Part shown: one piece after another, positions 13,901 through 25,353 of the stretch | How positions within the stretch are numbered: position 1 is the stretch's first letter | Layout: each line of letters starts with the position of its first letter | Origin: Lottia gigantea | Taxonomy: Eukaryota; Mollusca; Gastropoda; Lottiidae | Reading direction: 5' to 3' | NCBI RefSeq assembly: GCF_000327385.1 | Contig: NW_008710662.1 | Coordinates: 879,354-943,353 of the forward strand | Length of the DNA: 64,000 nucleotides | Position numbers and translations under genes: made by a program | The notes under the pieces: generated by a model | The model's database searches: none | Told to the model about the DNA's origin: nothing | Seen by the model: the letters and a program-made list of their open reading frames with translations, nothing else

Positions 13901-15235
13901 AATATAAAACACAATAGTTTACTCGTCAAGGAAATCTATTACAGCAGTTACTCAGAAAAAAGGTCTTACCTTTCCATGTGCAGCCTTGATTGTCCATCGA
14001 CAAGAGAGATTATTGGTGTAATTCAATGGATAATTTTGGCTGGTTAAAACTCCAGAACCTCCTATATCGGTGATGACCCCACACTGTTGAGGATGACTTG
14101 GCTCACGGAAATATGTATATTTGATCAGAAAGCCAAGACTCTCTGTATTTTCATCTGTGGTGAATGTCAACTGGACGTTACTTAATGTTGTTATAGCAAT
14201 TGGTACAGCTGGTCCACAAAAGTCTTGTCTTTTTCGACCATCTGAGATCATTAAGTTATCTTTAGAGCAACTAAAACATAAATGTAAAATTTAACTATAA
14301 CCATCTAAAGTCGGATTTTCGAATTTCTAAACCAAATTTTCGCTGTCGAATTGTGGAGTTACTAAGTCGAAATTTTTAGTAAATTGTCGAGTTGCAAATC
14401 CAGATTTTAAGCAAATATAGGAAAATCACGACATTTCCAGATCACTTTATGTCGAAGTTCAAAGTGACAGTAAAATCGTTTTATTTTCGGCATACCGCAT
14501 TGCTAAAATATTGGAGCTTTTTTTAATTCATTTACAAGTCGTTATTCACTTTATTAGGTCACAATGATTGTTTATCTTCAGAAACCTTTCAAAATAAGAG
14601 AATTGCTTGGCATACATATTATTGAATTTCAAAAGACTACGATATAAACTCTGTGGTAAAAAGGAAAGGGTATTTCATATAGGCCTATGCATCATCCTTA
14701 CATCAGTTCTTACCTGGTAGAATTTTCCAGGTCAAAAACAAGAAACTTGAGTTTGACTTTATAAGCTGTTGGTGGTTGAATGTTCCATGTACAGTTCAGT
14801 TTGTTAGGATACAATGTAGTACCAAATCCTTTATGTGATTTTATTAGTCCAGAGATCTTACCAATGGTAGATGATGTTCCACATTCTGGAAATGTACAAT
14901 GATATAAGTGTCTGTTACAGCGGACTAATTTCATATACTATCATGTACTATTAGATATTGTACAGTATAGTACAAGTACAGCTGGGTATTTAATGTCGGT
15001 GAAACATTGAACTTGTTTCTTCTGATGATTGACATTCTTATAATGTTAACTATTAATGACAAAAAATCCCTTTTTTACCACTTATTTTCCACAGTTACAA
15101 ACGCAACAAAAACAAACACATGTCACTGCTTTGAAATGTTTTAAACTTACCTGAACTATCTGTTTCAACAAAGTCTTTTTGTAGTAAAATGAATAAAACA
15201 AAATAACACAAAGGACTGAAAATTCGTTTCGCCAT
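1911..15235 (-). CDS. Secreted CUB/LDLa/trypsin-like mosaic serine protease (3' end missing)
   Basis: Predicted extracellular trypsin-like endopeptidase. Exons in coding order: 15151-15235, 14714-14885, 13970-14270, 13648-13750, 12292-12411, 10925-11791, 5091-5483, 4684-4794, 3798-3987, 3028-3287, 2311-2456, 1911-1998; phases agree throughout (about 945 residues). Order: signal peptide (starts MAKRIFSP, hydrophobic CYFVLFILL), CUB1, CUB2, Ser/Thr-rich mucin-like linker (about 262-440), CUB3, CUB4, one LDLa repeat ending [11 protein letters not shown], then an activation site HRVVGG. The catalytic triad is visible as LTAAHC, NDIALL and GDSGGP; the Asp of DACHGDSGGP marks a trypsin-like S1 pocket. 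The terminal exon (PGVYT-type C-terminus) is not found between 1 and 1910 and probably lies outside the window. The LDLa exon keeps frame only with the weak donor GTTGGT at 4683; the better-looking GTAATG four bases on would give a stop. Architecture resembles ovochymase/enteropeptidase-type mosaics, but no one-to-one orthologue is claimed. Confidence 0.9.
1999..2310. other. Protease intron (last visible)
   Basis: Intron between the exons at 1911-1998 and 2311-2456; nothing else recognised. Confidence 0.7.
4258..4586. repeat. Foldback MITE-like element in a protease intron, family D
   Basis: The end CACGTTTAGGGCCAGAC (from about 4258) pairs with GTCTGACCCTAAACGTG (ending about 4586), one mismatch. 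An inner pair CATTAAGACATTGCCGGATA (about 4315) matches the complement of the stretch around 4436-4462. About 330 bp, no coding capacity, within the intron between the LDLa exon and the first protease exon. Confidence 0.65.
4684..4794 (-). other. LDL-receptor class A exon of the mosaic protease
   Basis: A 111-nt exon, phase 1 on both sides, bounded by TTTTCAG and a GTTGGT donor. Six cysteines in LDLa spacing (C-x5-C-x4-C-x6-C-x4-C-x9-C) and the acidic calcium-binding segment DCADKTDE are present. Symmetric phase 1-1 exons of this kind are typical of shuffled extracellular modules. It lies between CUB4 and the protease domain. Confidence 0.85.
5826..5945 (+). promoter_or_regulatory. Duplicated promoter/first-exon-like module, copy 1
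   Basis: Starts with a perfect CRE palindrome TGACGTCA (5826-5833), then a TATA-like CTATAAGACG (5891), and ends in a good donor, AAAG|GTAACT at 5945/5946. A near-identical module lies about 1.86 kb downstream. The order CRE, TATA-like, short leader, 5' splice site suggests an alternative 5'-untranslated first exon of the nested plus-strand gene. This is inference; the duplicate could also be a plain dispersed repeat. Confidence 0.45.
6280..6605. repeat. TIR-bounded dispersed repeat, family E
   Basis: Bounded by ATTCCGCTTTTTT (6280-6292) and its exact complement AAAAAAGCGGAAT (6591-6603). The right half (about 6440-6610) is similar, in inverse orientation, to about 23593-23770, and a fragment recurs at about 56018-56062 (around CAATTAGTACT and TTAACCCTTTTAAAA). 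Likely a non-autonomous DNA element. Confidence 0.6.
7689..7814 (+). promoter_or_regulatory. Duplicated promoter/first-exon-like module, copy 2
   Basis: Same order as the module at 5826: TGACGTCA (7689-7696), TATA-like CTATAAGACG (from 7754), then a donor CCAG|GTAACT at 7814/7815. The two copies are roughly 90% identical by eye over about 100 bp. This copy lies about 0.5 kb before the coding start of the nested gene, so it is the nearer candidate promoter. Confidence 0.45.
8339..10350 (+). CDS. Nested small protein of unknown function (176 aa)
   Basis: Exons 8339-8447, 9117-9227, 9753-9935 and 10223-10350 join in coherent phase to a 176-residue reading frame ending in TAA at 10348. The first coding exon opens two bases after a TTTCAG acceptor (exon from 8337), so an upstream untranslated exon is expected. 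No signal peptide or membrane span is evident. The middle is acidic ([18 protein letters not shown]) and the tail is basic ([15 protein letters not shown]). I do not recognise the family. The gene lies wholly inside an intron of the protease on the opposite strand. Its second intron is a tandem array of 3' splice sites. Evidence is splice-signal and phase coherence only, so expression is unproven. Confidence 0.6.
9251..9780 (+). repeat. 75-bp tandem array duplicating a 3' splice site
   Basis: About seven copies of a 75-bp unit (one 80 bp) fill the intron before exon 3 of the nested gene. Each carries an acceptor TGTTATAG, then GTAAGAAGGTTG (or GTAAGGAGG), the first codons of exon 3 (KKVDIKPDC-like), then TAGTAAACTAACAGAG. 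All but the last run into stop codons; the last copy continues into the open exon at 9753. The unit therefore spans the intron-exon junction. Because the acceptor AG is followed directly by GTAAG, every copy also looks like a donor or recursive-splice site. Confidence 0.85.
10925..11791 (-). other. Large exon with Ser/Thr-rich mucin-like linker plus CUB3
   Basis: An 867-nt exon of the protease gene. Roughly its first 180 codons are Ser/Thr/Pro-rich with internal near-repeats around SSVTPNTHQ (two copies about 27 residues apart), typical of an O-glycosylated spacer. The remainder is a CUB domain starting [11 protein letters not shown], with the CQW, FYDGDS and FCGKDLP landmarks. The linker separates the N-terminal CUB pair from CUB3-CUB4-LDLa-protease. 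Confidence 0.8.
11885..12110. repeat. Palindromic MITE-like element, family A copy 1
   Basis: The left arm, AAGGGATTGTAAAGAGGTTT and onward, mirrors the right arm, TAGAAAACCTCTTTAAGATC. Arms also share CAACTAAAACTAAG near the middle. Relatives are at about 26046-26315, 52260-52551 and a half copy at 29768-29881. Lies in a protease intron. Confidence 0.7.
13040..13580. repeat. Degenerate tandem array, about 46 bp unit
   Basis: About 11 diverged copies built around TTGATCAGTCACAATGATGT and TTGGATACAT in the protease intron between exons 4 and 5. Non-coding; divergence suggests an older array than those in KATNIP. Confidence 0.85.
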
Positions 15236-16200
15236 TTTTAATACGTTATCAGGAAAATAACGTTGGGATATCTATTTTGATACAAATATTTTGGTTGTTA
15301 AATTATACTACTTTTGTTTGATAATATTGCACCGCTATTAAGTTGGAATACGGGCATTGTTGAAATTGACCAAAATGAATATACAATAATGCGTTAGTTT
15401 CCAAGCGCAGATTTAAGGACGATCTCAAATTGGCCTTGCGACCGACAGATTAAGTAGAACTGGATTTTCCACGAGAGCAAGTGTTGTTATATGCGTAGAA
15501 TCAGAACAGTCTCTTGTGACCATCATTTTGATCGCAAACATTCAATTCGGTAAAATTGTACGTTCTTCTCAACAGCGACAGATCTGATCAGATGATAAAT
15601 TATACGCCAGTTAGTCCACACTGTCTTGCATCCACCCAAACCACATTTTTGCTCTTGGTGTGTATACGTATCTCTGAAAAACAGCTAAAGTATAAGTTGT
15701 GGAATAACAATGGCAGAATATCCCCAAAAAGAAACATAAAAAATGAAAATAATTAACTGCCAGCTCATGGCACCACAACATTGTCTAATTGGGCAATGCA
15801 TTGGTGGTCAGTTAAATTGAAAATTTAATGTGTTGCTCTCGACCGAAGGCTTAAACATCTGTTACCAATGGCCTTCGGATCCTGAACTACCATTAATTAC
15901 ATAGCAAACGTATAGTATGTATCTACATCAGCTTTGGGATTCTTCTCTACAGCGTCTTTTTTTGCTGATCAGAGGATGTGTACGCTAACATTATCTATTA
16001 CAATGAGATACACCAGAAAGTATGACGGTATCTGACTGTGTATTCATTAGCGGATTTGGGTCATTCAATGATTTTGAGGTATTGGTCCACATGTACGCTT
16101 GTATAATGGGGCGTCAATGAAGTCTATAGTATAATCAAATAAGAAGCAATAAGTATAGAAAGATACTAATCCTCTCTAAACACGCAACATTGGAACCACC
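15236..16200. other. Intergenic, protease 5' side / opsin 5' side
   Basis: Divergent spacer between the start of the minus-strand protease and the opsin promoter. No gene, RNA or repeat recognised. Confidence 0.6.
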
Positions 16201-16242
16201 CTTAATTCCAAACTGATACAGAAATCAATTCCGTTCTATGAC

Positions 16243-16249
16243 TATATAA
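16243..16249 (+). promoter_or_regulatory. TATA box of the opsin gene
   Basis: TATATAA lies about 75 bp upstream of a strong donor AAAG|GTAAGA near 16320, which would end a 5'-untranslated exon. A start site near 16270-16280 is inferred. TATA-containing promoters are usual for tissue-specific opsins. I found no exact match to the insect RCSI element beside it. Confidence 0.55.
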
Positions 16250-16617
16250 CCATTGCCCCGAGCCGAATCGAATTTGTCGTTAGTTGCTGGAACTGGAAAG
16301 ACACTTCAGGACGTTACAAAGGTAAGACCTTGAAATATTTTTAAGTTTTTTTGTTTCTTGCTTCAAAACTAAATAATATCTTGAAAATGAAAGACAATTT
16401 GCAAAACGTAGTTGGCCTACAACTGATTTGTTTTGATAAGATTCATCATCACAATATTTCAATATGTCTATATCACTCTACAATCATTTTCGTAAATGGA
16501 AATACGGGAACCCATCTTTACGGAAAGGTTACAGTAGATGAGTTGAATTGTGTGGGCACATGGGGTATTTCTCTAATCATAGACAATTCAATTCCAGGAA
16601 CAAATAACGTCTTCAAG

Positions 16618-19343
16618 ATGACGACCGGTATCTCTCAAATTATGTCGGCCATGACTACTTTACCGCCGAAAGAAAATACCACCCATCTGTTTGATACATG
16701 GGACGATATGTTTGTTCATCCTCATTGGAAAAATTTTCCACCAGTTTCTGCTGCCTGGCATAATTTTATAGGAATTTTTATAACATTTGTTGGTATTACT
16801 GGTGTTATTGGTAATTTTGTAGTCATCTATACATTTAGCAGGTACGTTCATTCTTATACTTTAATAAATATTTTACAGTACTCAATATTTTGTTGTGAAG
16901 TTCTATTATACCTGTGTATATTGTTTTACAAGGTATATTTCACCTTCCGATTTTTTATGTCATGATTAACTTCAGATATGACATAGGGTTTGGTGCATTG
17001 ATAAAATCTTTAGACATATTTTTACAATGCTGCGCTTCTATACTGCGCACGTAGGTTACTCTTCCAGATGCAGCATTACGATTTCTCATACGATGTGGTT
17101 CCAAAAATTACTGGAAAACTGGACCAGAATATGACTCTACTATGCAAAACCATTTGACATTTGGTCATATTTTTCTGAGATTTCAAAAGGAATATCTGCA
17201 TAGTTTTAATGAAGGTATGTTTGTGTATCCTATATTGCAAACAGGTTTGACACCCTTGAATTGGCATGTGTGGCCAAGATTTGTATATTATGTTGACGAC
17301 TGTTGTATTATCTTTTCAGAACGAAATCTTTGAGAACTGCATCCAACATGTTCGTTGTTAATCTAGCTTTGAGTGATTTGACTTTTTCTGCAGTAAATGG
17401 TTTTCCTCTATTCAGCTTATCATCTTTCAGCCATAAATGGATATTCGGAAGAGTTGGTAAGTTGACAATGCACGCGATCTTTGACGTCATAGTTAGTATA
17501 TTAATCCTCTTCAACAAGTTGAATGGAAAATGAATGATCATTTTGTCTGATTGAAATTAATCATGATTTTCCCAGTGGCACTTGAGATTTTCCAAGTTAT
17601 ATAAAGTATTTTTAGATTAATATACGGAAGTAAAAAATCTTTCCATCGCACACTGAAGATAACATTTCAAAGAGATCACAGTCATTAATATTTTTTAGTC
17701 ATGACATATATCCATTACAAAGTTTGATCCAGCATTCATTTTGCCGTTGCCGCTGCCCGACTGCCGTATACACATTCCACCTTTCGCTATTTGTTAGCGC
17801 GATAGAGTTTCGTTCGGTTTCATTTAACTTTCATTGGCAATCTATCTTTTTAAAACTTTTTACTGTAGGCCTAACATTACACATGTTGTCACCATTTTCG
17901 TGACTGAAACAGAAGATAGCCATTCTCCAGTCTAATATCAAATATTATTTTTTTACAGCATGTGAACTATATGGTTTAATTGGTGGAATCTTTGGTTTGA
18001 TGTCCATCAACACCATGGCTATGATCTCTATAGACAGATATCTGGTTATCACTAGTCCATTTACAGCAATGAGGAACATGACTCACAAAAGAGCATTCTT
18101 AATGATAGTGGGTGTTTGGATCTGGTCCATACTCTGGGCCATTCCACCAATCTTTGGATGGGGAGCATATATACCTGAAGGATTCCAGACCTCCTGTACC
18201 TTTGATTATCTGACCAGGGGTGATAACAGAAGATCCTATATCATGTGTCTGTATATCTGCGGGTTTGTCGTTCCACTTGGCGTTATCATCTTCTGTTACG
18301 TCTTCATCATCAAATCTGTCATGAATCACGAGAAGGAGATGGCAAAGATGGCCGATAAATTAGACGCTAAAGATGTACGATCTACAAAAGAGAAGGCCAA
18401 AGCAGAAATCAAGATCGCCAAAGTTTCAATGACCATCATTCTACTCTATTTGATGTCATGGACCCCATACGCTATTGTTGCCCTTATTGCTCAGTGGGGA
18501 CCGGCTTTGGTGGTCACACCCTATGTATCTGAAATACCAGTACTGTTTGCTAAGGCATCTGCCATGCACAATCCTGTAATATATGCCTTAAGTCATCCAA
18601 AATTCCGTGATGCAGTAAGCAAGTTGATGCCATGGTTCTTGTGCTGTTGTGGTCTAACTGATGCCGAAAAGAAAGCTCGTGATGAGTTGGCCAAGAGCAA
18701 GTTTACTAGACAAACCAGTACTATATGCAGTGAAGGTTCTAGTGTCATGAGCAACTTGAGCGAATCGACCTATCCTAACCAGAACGGAATCGAAATGACA
18801 CCTAATCCAAGAGGCGGAAGCAGAAGAATGAGAGATGTTCAAGAAACCGACCTTGGTAACGGCGAGACAAATGGGGCGCTCATACGAGATATTCTCCAAG
18901 CTTTCGTTGGAGTTGTACAAAGCAGGAATGTGCCACATGCCAGTGCAACACCACAAATGCCAATGTATGTCCCATATCCTTATGGCATTCCGCCAGAAAT
19001 GGTTGGACCTGACGGTCGTCCACGTCCGGATGTATACACTATTAGTCAGACTGGACTTCCTCAAGGAATTGATCCGAGGGTCTTTGGTCAAGCTCCAGGC
19101 GTAAATGTACCAAAAGATCAGACGACAGGATCAAAAGATGGAGATTTGCCGCCACCACCACCAGAAGATGAACAAAAGGCCAAACCTTATTCAAAAAGCC
19201 CTGCCAAAGTGCCGATTCCAAAAAGTCCGATTCGGGCTCCGAGTCCAAACCCAGCAATGCTTGAAGGTGAACCTGCAGTCATGGAAACAACAAACGAAAC
19301 AGACACCGGACACGAAAATAAGGCTTACGAAAAAGATGCTTAG
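16618..19343 (+). CDS. Rhabdomeric (Gq-coupled) opsin
   Basis: Seven-transmembrane visual pigment that binds 11-cis-retinal and signals through Gq in rhabdomeric photoreceptors. Coding exons 16618-16841, 17320-17456 and 17959-19343 give 581 residues; an untranslated exon probably precedes (donor near 16320, acceptor near 16597). Landmarks: N-glycosylation site NTT at 20-22, GN in TM1, LALSD in TM2, Cys122 and Cys200 for the disulphide, Tyr at the 113-equivalent site, DRY at 146-148, PEG with the likely counterion Glu194, WTP in TM6, Schiff-base Lys319 in FAKAS, NPVIY at 325-329, then HPK at 333-335, the r-opsin signature. A CCC cluster after helix 8 is a likely palmitoylation site. The cytoplasmic tail is long (over 200 residues), with Ser/Thr, Pro-rich and charged stretches. 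Confidence 0.96.
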
Positions 19344-20911
19344 ACGTCAGATCATCAGCTACCTGAGACAACTGGTCAAAATGTTCATGTCCGAAAGATA
19401 TTGGAGATAATTGAAGAAAAAGAAGCACATTAAATATAATGTGCAAATGAAAAGCTATACAAATCAAGGTAAACCGGAATTAGCCGGAAACAGGTGCGCC
19501 TGGGACCGATTTCAATATCAACATGAAATCGCAGTAGATAAATTGACCAAAATAACTTAGAATTCTGTTGCTAAATAAATTCGAGTAGATCAATTTATGT
19601 ATATCAATTCACAAAGATAGAATGACATCCGCCAAGTCATCACTGTTAGATCTATGATCTCCGTCTCCAAGTATATACCTGGATAGCCTATTTAGATATA
19701 TTAAAACAGAAAATCTCAGAGTTTCACGCTATGCGATCTTCAGATAACTGACCTATTTTCAGCCTGCGTATTAGATATAGATTTATATAATTTCGAGAAA
19801 AACTTCTTTAAAACAAGGATCGCACAATTTATTTTTAACTATGTAATTCCGTCTATTGTAAATATGTGCAGGATTAATCAACGAAGCTTATAATATAAAT
19901 TATAGTACCGGTATTATAATAATCATATACTCATATATATCATTTTGTTAAATGTTGTACTATTGAACGCACATAGTCTGTATTATTTTGTTATTTTAAT
20001 ATTACAATATTTCATGTAAAATATTTCATTTTCATAATAAAACATAATACATAATAACATTGTTTTAGAGAAAGATGACTCGCAACTACCTTGCAACAGA
20101 ATCTTTGAGCAATGGGAGTTTCAACTACAATAACTGGCGACTGATCAATCGCTAGATTTAGGTGCACCAACGACTTAAAAATGATTGTTGAAAGTCGCCG
20201 GTAGTTCCTGTTCTTCTTTCTACCTAAACTTTAATTCTGCCGTCGATCGGAATCGCACAAACGACACTTTTTTATGTATTAAAGATGGGTTTCCTTGGTT
20301 TTTAGTATCAAATTGAGCACACCATTTGATAAATCGGTGTTTCTGATGAATTATCATGTATTCTTAATCACAATTGCATGTAATTTTAAGAGTTTTAACC
20401 AATCACAAATGTCCATGTATTGCAGTCTGGATGAAAAAAAAAAAACTTTTTGACCTATCTTGATCGGTCACTCATTGGAATTCTGCTGGTAATTCTCTTC
20501 TAATTTATCTAATTATGTATTAATTATGGTCATGTGAGACAAACTGATATTTTTCCAAGTCATTAGAACACCTCTACTTTCTATTCATATAATTATTAGC
20601 ATTTTCATTTTCATAAATAAAAATAAGGGAACCCATCTTGGAAACCCTCGAAATTCAGACATCGCCATAGACGTCTTGAGTATTTGATTATGTTCAGAAA
20701 CGACAAACACAGTATGTTCAAAAAGACACGGGTCACTCCTACATAGCTATTCAGTTCCAACATTTAAATTTTTGGAGATGAAATAAGAAGCACAATTATG
20801 GCAGTTGTTTTCTTAACAATACAGCTAATGGGAACTTTTTCTGATCCTTACAATATGGCACTGGACAAAAGGGCTTTTAAAAATGAGGCAGGTGTTTTTA
20901 ACTGTTTTTAT
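19344..20911. other. Tail-to-tail spacer between opsin and TSEN54
   Basis: Contains the opsin 3' region; AATAAA-type signals are visible near 19574 and 20035, either of which could end the transcript. On the minus strand a polyadenylation signal (plus-strand TTTATT at 20907-20912) overlaps the TSEN54 stop codon. No further gene seen. Confidence 0.6.
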
Positions 20912-23900
20912 TCATCCTTTAGAGATATCAATAGGTAATGAGAAGTGTTGGAATGAATAAAATGCCACATCACCATTATCAATTACAGCCCAATGTACTG
21001 GTACTTTATCTTTCAAATAACATTGATTTATAGTTATTAAACTAGGAGGTTCATCACAACTTCTGAAATATTAAATATAAAACATCTAGAAAGGCTTCTT
21101 CAAATTATTGTATGGTACTGTCATATCATTATGGTCTGGTGATTCAGATATTTCTGTTTACTATGCCAAGGCAATCAATCAACTTATGAACTTAAGGTTC
21201 ATAACTTAAGGACAAAACACCAACATTACATGTACTTTCAATTTTTGTTATTTCTTTAAAGTGCATAGTGTATAGAACACAATCTTTTGGACAGACCTAT
21301 ACTGAACTTAACACAGATAGCATGTGATATCATATCATTTGATATCCTATGAGTCATGAGACAGTATACCCACAGTATTATGATAAACCAAATATAGTAT
21401 CAAATCCTACAGAACATGGATATCGTTTATAGATAGTTCCTACCTTGTAACACAAACTCTATGATTTGGTCTACCAGGATCTGACTTTTTAAACTGAGCA
21501 TTTGGTAAATAAACATCAAATGAGATTTTTGTTGTGTTTAAATTTTCATCAGATGAGTTTTCACTGAAAAATTACAAAAATGAAAAATAAAGTTAAAAGC
21601 CATGGTTTGCAAGGGGTTGATTTGTACCAAAAAAAAACACATAATTCCTTCAAAAATGTTCCAAGCAAGAAATATCACATTTATATCTTATAACAGTGTC
21701 TCAAGAAAAGACTTTCAAACATGGATAATTCTGGACACACATGGATTTGAATTTCAATAATGAACTGTGAGCACTATTACTGATTAGAGCCAAATAATTC
21801 CCGTTTCTAAGGTACGATTGATCCAGCGTATGGCAAACTTGTCACTTTAAAGCAAAGTTTAAAGGTATTCTGGACCAGGGATCTTATTCTGGAAAACTTA
21901 ACTTAAGATGAATTAGTGCAATCATCTGATTGGTCAATTGCTAAAATTGATTTTAAATTTTGTTTTATTATCCAATCAGATTAATATATTTCTTAAAATC
22001 TGTATTTTATGTTATTTTAGATTTCAAGAATAAGTCACTAATTCTTATTTTTTATATCAATATTGATATCACAATATAAGTACCTTTCATCATCCACTTC
22101 ATTTATTAGTTTTATAATTTGTAACTTATTCAGTATATTGGCTGAAAAAAATTGAGTAAGTTAGTATTATCGAAAATAGATTATCATACATCTAGAAGTA
22201 ATTTAATTAGGTGAATCATCTCATCTTAAAACAACAGTTTCAATATATATATATATATATCTAAACATTTTTCTTCTGCACCTGGTGAGACAAATGAAGA
22301 TGGATATAGTCCTGCAATGTGCAATGAGGAAAATTTGGCCAGGACAGAAGCATTCATTTGGCCTATTCTTTGCGATGTCCATTTGTCAACCATGTTTATG
22401 TGTAGATGCTGTTTCCATGTCAGCTCCTCAACACAACTGGGAAGAAAAATCTGAAGGCAATATTTCCAACTTAAACCACAATCAAAATAAAAGTATGAAA
22501 TCGAGATGATGAAAAAGTTTACCTGTAGTTGTAACATCTGTTGGTCTTAACACAGGAGTTACTTCCCCCTTCCACAATTCTGAAGCTGGTGAATGTTCTT
22601 GCAAATTTTTCACAATTTCACTTTGTTTTTGTTTAAAATCTTTCCAATTACTTGCATGTATCTCAGTTTTTGACTTGAGCCATTCATGTTGTGAGAATTC
22701 TAAGTTTGTATCAAAAAGGCTAGATGGTGTTGACTTTTTAGTTTGGTTGAGGTAATTCTTCACATCAAAATGGCCACATTGAGGAGTTACATTGGGAGGT
22801 AGAAACTTGTCATTAGGTTTGTCTAAAACAAGTTGATCACAGTTAGCAATGCTAGGAAAATTGAGCTCTGAAAAATTCCAGTTCTTAGTTCTTGATTTCT
22901 GAAGTGTATTTGTTGAAGAACAGTTTGAAACATCACAATCCTTAGAATCAGACTTAACATTTTGACCTAAAGATGAAGTCTGCACAATTTCTGAATTATC
23001 ACAATTATCCACATTCAAACAAGATTCTTCTAAAGTCTGCTCCATGTCTGAACTGCTATTTTCTAAATTATTAGAATTGTTTTGCACAGTTTCTGTCTTT
23101 CGTAGTTTGTTTTGTGAACAATCATCAGTCTGTCCATTTTCTAATTTTGGTTCCTTTACTTTCTTCTTTCTTTTTCTTTTGGATTTTTTAACATGATCTG
23201 TTAGTTTAATTGACAACTCATAGTCTGTAGGTCTGAAAGGAGGATCAAATGAATGCATCAAATGTGTACTTGCTTATGGATATAGGCTTATTTTTCGGAA
23301 AATCCAAAATGAAGTCAATATTTCCATTGAACAAAACAAAAATTGCTAATTAATTTTTCAAACAAAACATGTTCACAGGCATCTAATGTCATTCTATACT
23401 TACAAAGGTTCATGACGTCTGACTAGGTAACCATGACGACGTAGATGACAATATATTTGATATTCTTCCAGTTTAAAACTATCACTGATAAATTCATTGT
23501 AAGCTTCTTGTATACTCAATGGTAACTCATTAAAACTAACTTCCATTAAATTCTACAAACAGTGAAAATAGAGCTGAAATTTAGATGTCCTTTTAAAGGG
23601 GAATTCCACTTTTTGGAAAACATTTCTATGATCAAAAACGTCAATTATTACACCAGAATACATTCTTAAAGTATGTTATTTATATCTAAGTATCTACTTG
23701 ATCAAACTGAATTTCTTTTAAAAGGGTTAATTAAAAGTAGGGAGTACTAATTGTTAAATAAGCAGATTGACCCTGTTTTTGTTTTATAATGGTTCAATAT
23801 TATTAGTTTGTGTCATCTGAATACCTACTGCTTCCATTAAAAACAATGCTTCTTCAGGATACAACCATTTTCTATGTTTATCAACAAAACCCATGTTACT

Positions 23901-25353
23901 CCAGAATTTTCCCTGAAATAAATAGATCTATCATAGCAGACTGAAAACAGGATATGTTTTTCCTTTCATGTTCACTAATCTTAGTTATGTGTCTTTTGTT
24001 ATAAACAATGTATGAAGCAGTAAACTATACATAAATATGATGTCCTTTGAGAGTAAAAATCAGAGTCAGTCAGTGAATAGTTTCACCAAAAATTAAAGAT
24101 GGTTTCTGCTGAAATGGGCAATTATTTAAGCGGTTTCAATTTTTTTTTTATAACTGTAACTCTAAAAAATCTGAATTTTATCATTTTAAAGTTAATATAG
24201 ATTATAATGTTACTTCAAGATGGTATGTTTTGTTTTTAAAAGTCAAGCTAATAATGTTACTTATTATCTTATTATACCACTGAATGCCTATATATATATA
24301 AAAAAAAACTAGAGCAATACAAGAGCTGCTCAATATTTCTATTAATATACCATTTCTTTCTCAAATTCAACTAATTTCAACTGTGGATTCCATTTCCCTC
24401 TCACCAAATTCCCACTGAAATACACAATATATTGATATCAACTTATTAATAAAATGTTTAGAACTCATGTATAATGTACTCTCCATAACCTCGTAATAGT
24501 ATTAGAAAATTTTTCTACAAATTCAACCTATAATGGCCGATTTCCATCAAATATTATCTATAATTTGTAAATTGATTTGAATTCATGTTTGCTGATGTTC
24601 TAGAAAGTAGATTTTTCAATGAATAGAATAATATTTTATATTATTTCATGTGCTTAATTACTGCATTAAAAAACATACTACTTCTCTGTCCTTTCTTCTG
24701 CCAGTAAATCATTATGTGTATCATAGAAAACTGACAATCTTTTAGTTTGCATCCATGATCCATCTTTATCAAAATCTTTATGACCACCTTTAACGGGCAC
24801 ACTATGATCAACAGTTGAATGTTGTTTTAATAACTCACTTCCACTGAAATGATATTATTTCACATTAAGATAGAGTGAAAACATTGACATAGGAAGTTTC
24901 ATTAACAGTATGTCTTTGTTTTTGTTTATTATGTTAAATATAATACTGACATAACATTAGGCTAGATCTATTCAAAATATTGTAATTGATTAGGCCTACA
25001 GCTGATTAGCCTAAGAGCTAAGACCTACAGATGATTACAAATGGGCTTACACAGATAACAACTGCCACAGAGGCCAGGTTATGATCCATCCACAGTTCCA
25101 GAAAGTTCATTCTTTACTGAGATATTAATTTGGGTTTGTTTGGATTAGAAACAATTGAATAAGATCAGATCTATACATGTGGTAAAATTCAATGGGCTTC
25201 GCCTTCGGTTGTGAAAACTAGTAAAAGTGACGATAATAATGCAAATTGACAAGATAATTTTTTAAATAAAGGATTGGCAATGTCATAAAACGATTACAAT
25301 AGTTAGATTCGGATTTATGTCACATTTCACCTCAAAATATTTCCTTCCTCCAT
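20912..25353 (-). CDS. TSEN54: tRNA-splicing endonuclease subunit Sen54
   Basis: Non-catalytic structural subunit of the nuclear endonuclease that excises tRNA introns, partner of TSEN15, TSEN2 and TSEN34. Nine coding exons: 25331-25353, 24682-24843, 24351-24414, 23829-23912, 23404-23552, 22523-23232, 22084-22141, 21444-21563, 20912-21062; phases agree, giving 506 residues (human about 526). The Sen54 N-terminal domain is clear: LVRGKWNP, GKFWSNMGF, WLYPEEALFLME, ELPLSIQEAY, YCHLRRHGYLVRRH. The large sixth exon is a low-complexity, Lys- and Ser-rich linker. The C-terminal fold follows: FDVYLPNAQFKKSDPG, then VPVHWAVIDNGDVAFYSF and FSLPIDISKG. Exon 4 uses the donor GCA|GTAGGT; the alternative GTAG|GTATT breaks frame. 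Divergent from KATNIP across 256 bp. Confidence 0.96.
21870..22030. repeat. Dispersed repeat, family F (TSEN54 intron)
   Basis: Contains AACTTAACTTAAGATGA, then CATCTGATTGGTCAATTG and a mirrored CCAATCAGAT. A diverged inverted relative lies at about 52905-53075. Probably a non-autonomous element; ends not defined. Confidence 0.45.
23593..23770. repeat. Dispersed repeat, family E fragment (TSEN54 intron)
   Basis: Inverted relative of the right half of the element at 6280-6605. Shared landmarks are a GGAATTCCACTTTTTGG-like end, AAAAGGGTTAATTAAAA and AGTACTAATTGTTAA. Confidence 0.6.

Noticed and set aside
18654-19410. Several antisense and shifted frames over the opsin tail
   Set aside because: Shadows of the last opsin exon; compositional only.
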